Part shown: one piece after another, positions 7,185 to 9,856 of the stretch | Layout of the letters: every line of letters starts with the position of its first letter | How positions within the stretch are numbered: the stretch's first letter is position 1 | NCBI GenBank assembly: GCA_965363675.1 | Contig: CBDTTW010000114.1 | Coordinates: 1-9,856 of the forward strand | DNA length: 9,856 bases | Direction: 5' to 3' | Origin: CBDTTW01 sp965363675 | Lineage (GTDB): Bacteria; Bacteroidota; Rhodothermia; Rhodothermales; DASSAV01 | The notes under the pieces: generated by a model | What the model was told of the DNA's origin: nothing | Database searches by the model: none | Seen by the model: the letters and a program-made list of their open reading frames with translations, nothing else | Translations under genes and position numbers: made by a program

Positions 7185-8681
7185 ATGGCCCTGCCTTCCG
7201 ACGCGCCTGTGCGCGTGCGTTTTGCTCCTTCGCCGACCGGCCTGCTGCATATCGGCGGGCTGCGGACGGCCTTGTACAACTACCTGTTCGCGCGCCGCCT
7301 CGGCGGGGCGTTTCTGCTGCGCATCGAGGATACCGACCAGGAACGCTTCGTGGCCGAGGCCGAGCCGGACATCCTCGGCGCGCTCGCGTGGGCGGGCCTC
7401 GCCTACGACGAAGGCCCCGGCGCCGGGGGGGCGTACGGGCCGTACCGGCAGTCGGAGCGGCGGGCGCTCTACGGGGAGGCCGCCGAAGCGCTGCTGGCGG
7501 GCGGCCACGCCTACGTCGCCTTCGACACGCCCGAGGAGATCGAGGCGATGCGCGCGCGCTTCCAGACGGACGACAACCCTTTGCCCAAGTACGACGCCCA
7601 GACGCGCGCCGGTATGCGCAACGCGCTCACGATGCCGCCCGAGGAGGTCGCGGCGCGGCTGCGCGACGGCGCGCCGCACGTGGTGCGCCTCAAGACGCCC
7701 CCGCGCGAGACGGTGCGCTTCGAGGATATGATCCGAGGGTGGGTGACCTTCGAGACGACGGGCCTCGACGACCAGGTGCTCATCAAGTCGGACGGCCTGC
7801 CGACCTATCACCTGGCGAACATCGTGGACGACCACCACATGCGCGTCACGCACGTCATCCGGGGCGAGGAGTGGCTGCCCTCGACGCCGAAGCACCTCCT
7901 GCTGTATGCGGCGCTCGGGTGGGAGCCCCCGCGCATGGCGCATCTGCCGCTGATTCTCTCGCCCAGCGGCGGCAAGCTGAGCAAGCGCAATGCCGACCAA
8001 CTCGGCATCCCGGTGTCGGTGCGACAGTACCGCGAGGCGGGCTACGATCCGGGGGCGCTGCTGAACTTTCTGGCCTTCCTGGGTTGGAACCCCGGCGCCG
8101 AGCAGGAGCTGTTCAGCCTGGACGAGCTGGTCGAGGCGTTCCGCATCGAGCGGGTGGGCTCCAGCGGGGTGCAGTTCAACCTGGATAAGCTGAACTGGTA
8201 CAACCAGCAGTACGTGAAGCGCATGCCCGCCGAGGCGCTGGCGGCGGCGGCGCGCCCGGCCGTCGAGGCGCGCGGCTTTGCGCCGGCGCCGGACTACCTG
8301 GCGCGCGTGGCCGACCTGATGCGCGAGCGCATCACGTTCCCGAAGGAGTTGGCCGAGGCCGCCTACTTTTTCGAGGACCCGACCGCCTACGAGGAGGCGG
8401 CGCGCGCCAAGCGCTGGAAGGCCGACGCGCCGGCGCTCGCGGCGGCCTATGCCGACGCCATCGAGCGGCTCGAACCCTTCGATGCGGCGCATCTAGAGGC
8501 GGCGCTGCGCGCGCTCGCCGAGGCGCAGGGGGTAGGGGCCGGCAAGATTATCCACCCGGTGCGGCTGGCCGTCAGCGGCGTCTCGTTCGGGCCGGGGCTG
8601 TTCGAGCTGCTGGAGACGCTGGGGCGCGACTGCTGCGTGCGCCGCCTGCGGGCCGCCGCCGCAGGGCTGGCCCCCGCCTAA
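7185..8681 (+). CDS. gltX: Glutamate-tRNA ligase
   Basis: This 498-residue class I aminoacyl-tRNA synthetase charges tRNA-Glu with glutamate in the cytoplasm. The ATP-binding signatures are intact: FAPSPTGLLHIGG (HIGH-type HIGG at 22-25) and GGKLSKR (KMSKS-type KLSKR at 264-268). Other family blocks include LRIEDTDQERF, YRQSERR, HVIRGEEWLPSTPKH, FLAFLGWNPG and FNLDKLNWYN, followed by the helical anticodon-binding region. Length is typical. At the position where zinc-containing enzymes have a C.C motif, this one reads AYVAFDTPEE (110-118 region), so the zinc site is lost. Whether it is discriminating or also charges tRNA-Gln cannot be told here. The frame extends upstream to TTG 7089, but the conserved N-terminus begins at ATG 7185; only a weak GGA (7173-7175) precedes it. 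The stop overlaps that of the convergent methyltransferase gene. Confidence 0.97.
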   Translation: MALPSDAPVRVRFAPSPTGLLHIGGLRTALYNYLFARRLGGAFLLRIEDTDQERFVAEAEPDILGALAWAGLAYDEGPGAGGAYGPYRQSERRALYGEAAEALLAGGHAYVAFDTPEEIEAMRARFQTDDNPLPKYDAQTRAGMRNALTMPPEEVAARLRDGAPHVVRLKTPPRETVRFEDMIRGWVTFETTGLDDQVLIKSDGLPTYHLANIVDDHHMRVTHVIRGEEWLPSTPKHLLLYAALGWEPPRMAHLPLILSPSGGKLSKRNADQLGIPVSVRQYREAGYDPGALLNFLAFLGWNPGAEQELFSLDELVEAFRIERVGSSGVQFNLDKLNWYNQQYVKRMPAEALAAAARPAVEARGFAPAPDYLARVADLMRERITFPKELAEAAYFFEDPTAYEEAARAKRWKADAPALAAAYADAIERLEPFDAAHLEAALRALAEAQGVGAGKIIHPVRLAVSGVSFGPGLFELLETLGRDCCVRRLRAAAAGLAPA

Positions 8682-9217
8682 CCGGCGTGCAGCGCCCGCC
8701 AGCGCCGCACCAGGTCGTAGGCCGCGATGCCGAAGGCGACCGAGGCGTTGAGCGACTGCTTCATGCCGTACTGCGGGATTTCGAGCGCCAGGTCGGCCCC
8801 GGCCACGATCTCGTCCGCAACGCCTTCGACCTCGTTGCCCACGACCAGGCACAGGGGAAAGTGACGGGTCTGCACTTCGGCCGCCGAGGAAGGCCGGTCG
8901 GTGATTTCGAGCACGGCGATGGTGTAGCCGCGCGCCCGGAGCGCCGCCACGGCGTCGGCGGCGCGCTCGTGGTAGGACCAGGGCACGACGGTTTGCGAGC
9001 CGAGCGCGGTTTTATGAAGAGCCGGGTGATCGGGGGCGCCGCTGATGCCGCACAGGTGCAGATGCTCCAGGGCGGCGGCGTCGGCGGTGCGGAAAAACGA
9101 CCCCACGTTGTGCAGCGAGCGGACGTTGTCCACGACGACTGAGATGGGATGCTTGGGTAACGAGACCAGCGCGGCCGGATCCGGGCGCGGTATTTCGTGG
9201 TGCTGTAGCTTCCGCAT
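8678..9217 (-). CDS. TrmH/SpoU-family RNA 2'-O-methyltransferase
   Basis: This 179-residue SPOUT methyltransferase transfers a methyl group from S-adenosylmethionine, probably to a ribose 2'-OH of tRNA or rRNA; the target base is unknown. All three family motifs are present: motif 1 NVRSLHNVGSFFRTADA (31-47, with Asn31 and Arg43), motif 2 LVVGNEVEGV (124-133), and motif 3 IPQYG followed by SLNASVAFGIA (147-165), which forms the knot and cofactor pocket. There is no N-terminal substrate-binding extension such as the L30e-like domain of RlmB, matching the short form I associate with Bacteroidota. ATG 9217 is chosen because family similarity begins near it; the upstream extension is antisense to the LEA-type gene. 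No Shine-Dalgarno is visible. It is convergent with gltX (shared CTAA at the stops) and divergent from the LEA gene. Confidence 0.93.
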   Translation of the reverse strand: MRKLQHHEIPRPDPAALVSLPKHPISVVVDNVRSLHNVGSFFRTADAAALEHLHLCGISGAPDHPALHKTALGSQTVVPWSYHERAADAVAALRARGYTIAVLEITDRPSSAAEVQTRHFPLCLVVGNEVEGVADEIVAGADLALEIPQYGMKQSLNASVAFGIAAYDLVRRWRALHAG

Positions 9218-9225
9218 ATCAAGCA

Positions 9226-9231
9226 AGAGGA
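9226..9231 (+). promoter_or_regulatory. Ribosome-binding site of the LEA-type gene
   Basis: AGAGGA lies 7 nt before ATG 9239 on the plus strand, a good Shine-Dalgarno match that fixes the start. It sits inside the 21-bp spacer shared with the divergent methyltransferase gene. Confidence 0.6.
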
Positions 9232-9238
9232 AACGGAC

Positions 9239-9856
9239 ATGCAGGGAACGCGCCGGGGCCGGATCGGGGCGGCCATACTCATCGTCGCCGCGCTCGTCGG
9301 CGGGGGCTGCCAGACGCTGCAAGAATTCGCCAACCTGCGCAACGTCGCCTTCGCCTTCGAGCGCGTGGCGGGCGTAGAACTCGGCGGCGTAGACGTGAGC
9401 CGCTACCGCTCGTCCTCCGACGTGGCGCCGGCCGATTTGGTCAAGATAGGGCGGGCGCTGGCGCAGCGGACGCTGCCGACGCAATTCGAGGTGCAACTGA
9501 GCGCCGAGAACCCCCCGGAGAACGCCGTCCAGGCGCGGCTCTTGCGCATGGAGTGGACGCTGTTTCTGGACCAGAAGGAGACCGTCAGCGGGGCCTACGA
9601 CCGCGAAACGCTCATCCCGGCGGGCGGGCGGGCCAACATCCCCATCCGGATCGAGATGGACTTGGTGCAGTTCTTCGGGTCGAACCTGCAAAACCTCGTG
9701 GACGTGGCCCTGGGGCTTTCGGGGTACGGCGGCAAGCCCGTCGAGGTGATGATCCGGGCGCGGCCGGTCATCGAAACGCCGGTAGGGCCGATCCGCTACC
9801 CGCAACCGATTACGCTCGTGCGCAAGTCGGTGCAGGGCGGGGCGGCCGGGCGCTAG
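9239..9856 (+). CDS. LEA type 2 family putative lipoprotein
   Basis: This 205-residue protein has an Arg-rich N-terminus and a hydrophobic segment (about 9-22) ending in VGGGC, which suggests lipid attachment at Cys24. The lipobox is atypical, with Gly where Leu or Val is usual at -3, so a plain signal anchor is possible. The mature part resembles LEA type 2 / WHy-domain beta-sandwich proteins: LRNVAFAFERVAGVELGGVDV near the start, then a middle stretch with conserved NPPENAVQARLLRMEW and IPAGG segments, and a C-terminal strand PVGPIRYPQPITL. Such proteins are linked to desiccation or stress tolerance in plants; the role in bacteria is mostly unknown. The stop TAG is the last codon of the window, so the gene is complete. 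The start is backed by AGAGGA 7 nt upstream. Confidence 0.78.
   Translation: MQGTRRGRIGAAILIVAALVGGGCQTLQEFANLRNVAFAFERVAGVELGGVDVSRYRSSSDVAPADLVKIGRALAQRTLPTQFEVQLSAENPPENAVQARLLRMEWTLFLDQKETVSGAYDRETLIPAGGRANIPIRIEMDLVQFFGSNLQNLVDVALGLSGYGGKPVEVMIRARPVIETPVGPIRYPQPITLVRKSVQGGAAGR

Noticed and set aside
7176..8492. Minus-strand frame of 438 codons opposite gltX
   Set aside because: It is Arg/Gly/Val-rich shadow sequence, whereas the plus strand encodes complete GluRS motifs.
9218..9805. N-terminal extension of the methyltransferase frame to position 9805
   Set aside because: The extension is antisense to the LEA-type gene and has no methyltransferase similarity. Family similarity begins near ATG 9217.

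Overview
The window looks like ordinary chromosome from a high-GC, Gram-negative bacterium of the Bacteroidota/Rhodothermota neighbourhood, most likely Rhodothermales. This is an inference from four things. The DNA is roughly two-thirds G+C or more by eye, apart from an AT-rich left edge. Two exported parvulin-type chaperones sit next to a MoxR ATPase, an order I associate with Bacteroidota. The RNA methyltransferase resembles the short TrmH-family form common in Bacteroidota. Few genes have a clear Shine-Dalgarno sequence.

Layout: an AT-rich edge with the possible tail of an unidentified gene (1-66, +); a thioredoxin-fold protein (195-848, +); a tandem TerB-like protein (946-1764, +). A convergent minus-strand block follows, read right to left: a large exported parvulin-repeat lipoprotein (6981-4927), SurA (4816-3452), a MoxR-family ATPase (3334-2306) and FxsA (2238-1771). 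A divergent 203-bp spacer separates this block from gltX (7185-8681, +). A TrmH/SpoU-family methyltransferase (9217-8678, -) ends tail-to-tail on gltX, and a LEA-type-2 putative lipoprotein (9239-9856, +) starts only 21 bp from the methyltransferase start and ends with the window.

Working together: the minus-strand block is the coherent unit. It has two exported foldases with at least four parvulin domains between them, a MoxR ATPase of a type that usually helps assemble or activate client complexes, and a small inner-membrane FxsA protein. It reads as an envelope protein-folding and quality-control cluster. The spacers inside it hold several perfect hairpins, so parts may be regulated separately. 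The other genes are housekeeping (gltX, RNA methyltransferase) or stress/redox-like (thioredoxin fold, TerB, LEA).

I see no RNA genes, insertion sequence, CRISPR array, phage gene or recognisable defence system. The most interesting signals are small: a hairpin that would bury the fxsA ribosome site, a strong hairpin in the gltX leader, paired hairpins between surA and moxR, the compositional break at the left edge, and a degenerate third parvulin-like region in the large lipoprotein. No spacer between genes exceeds about 205 bp.
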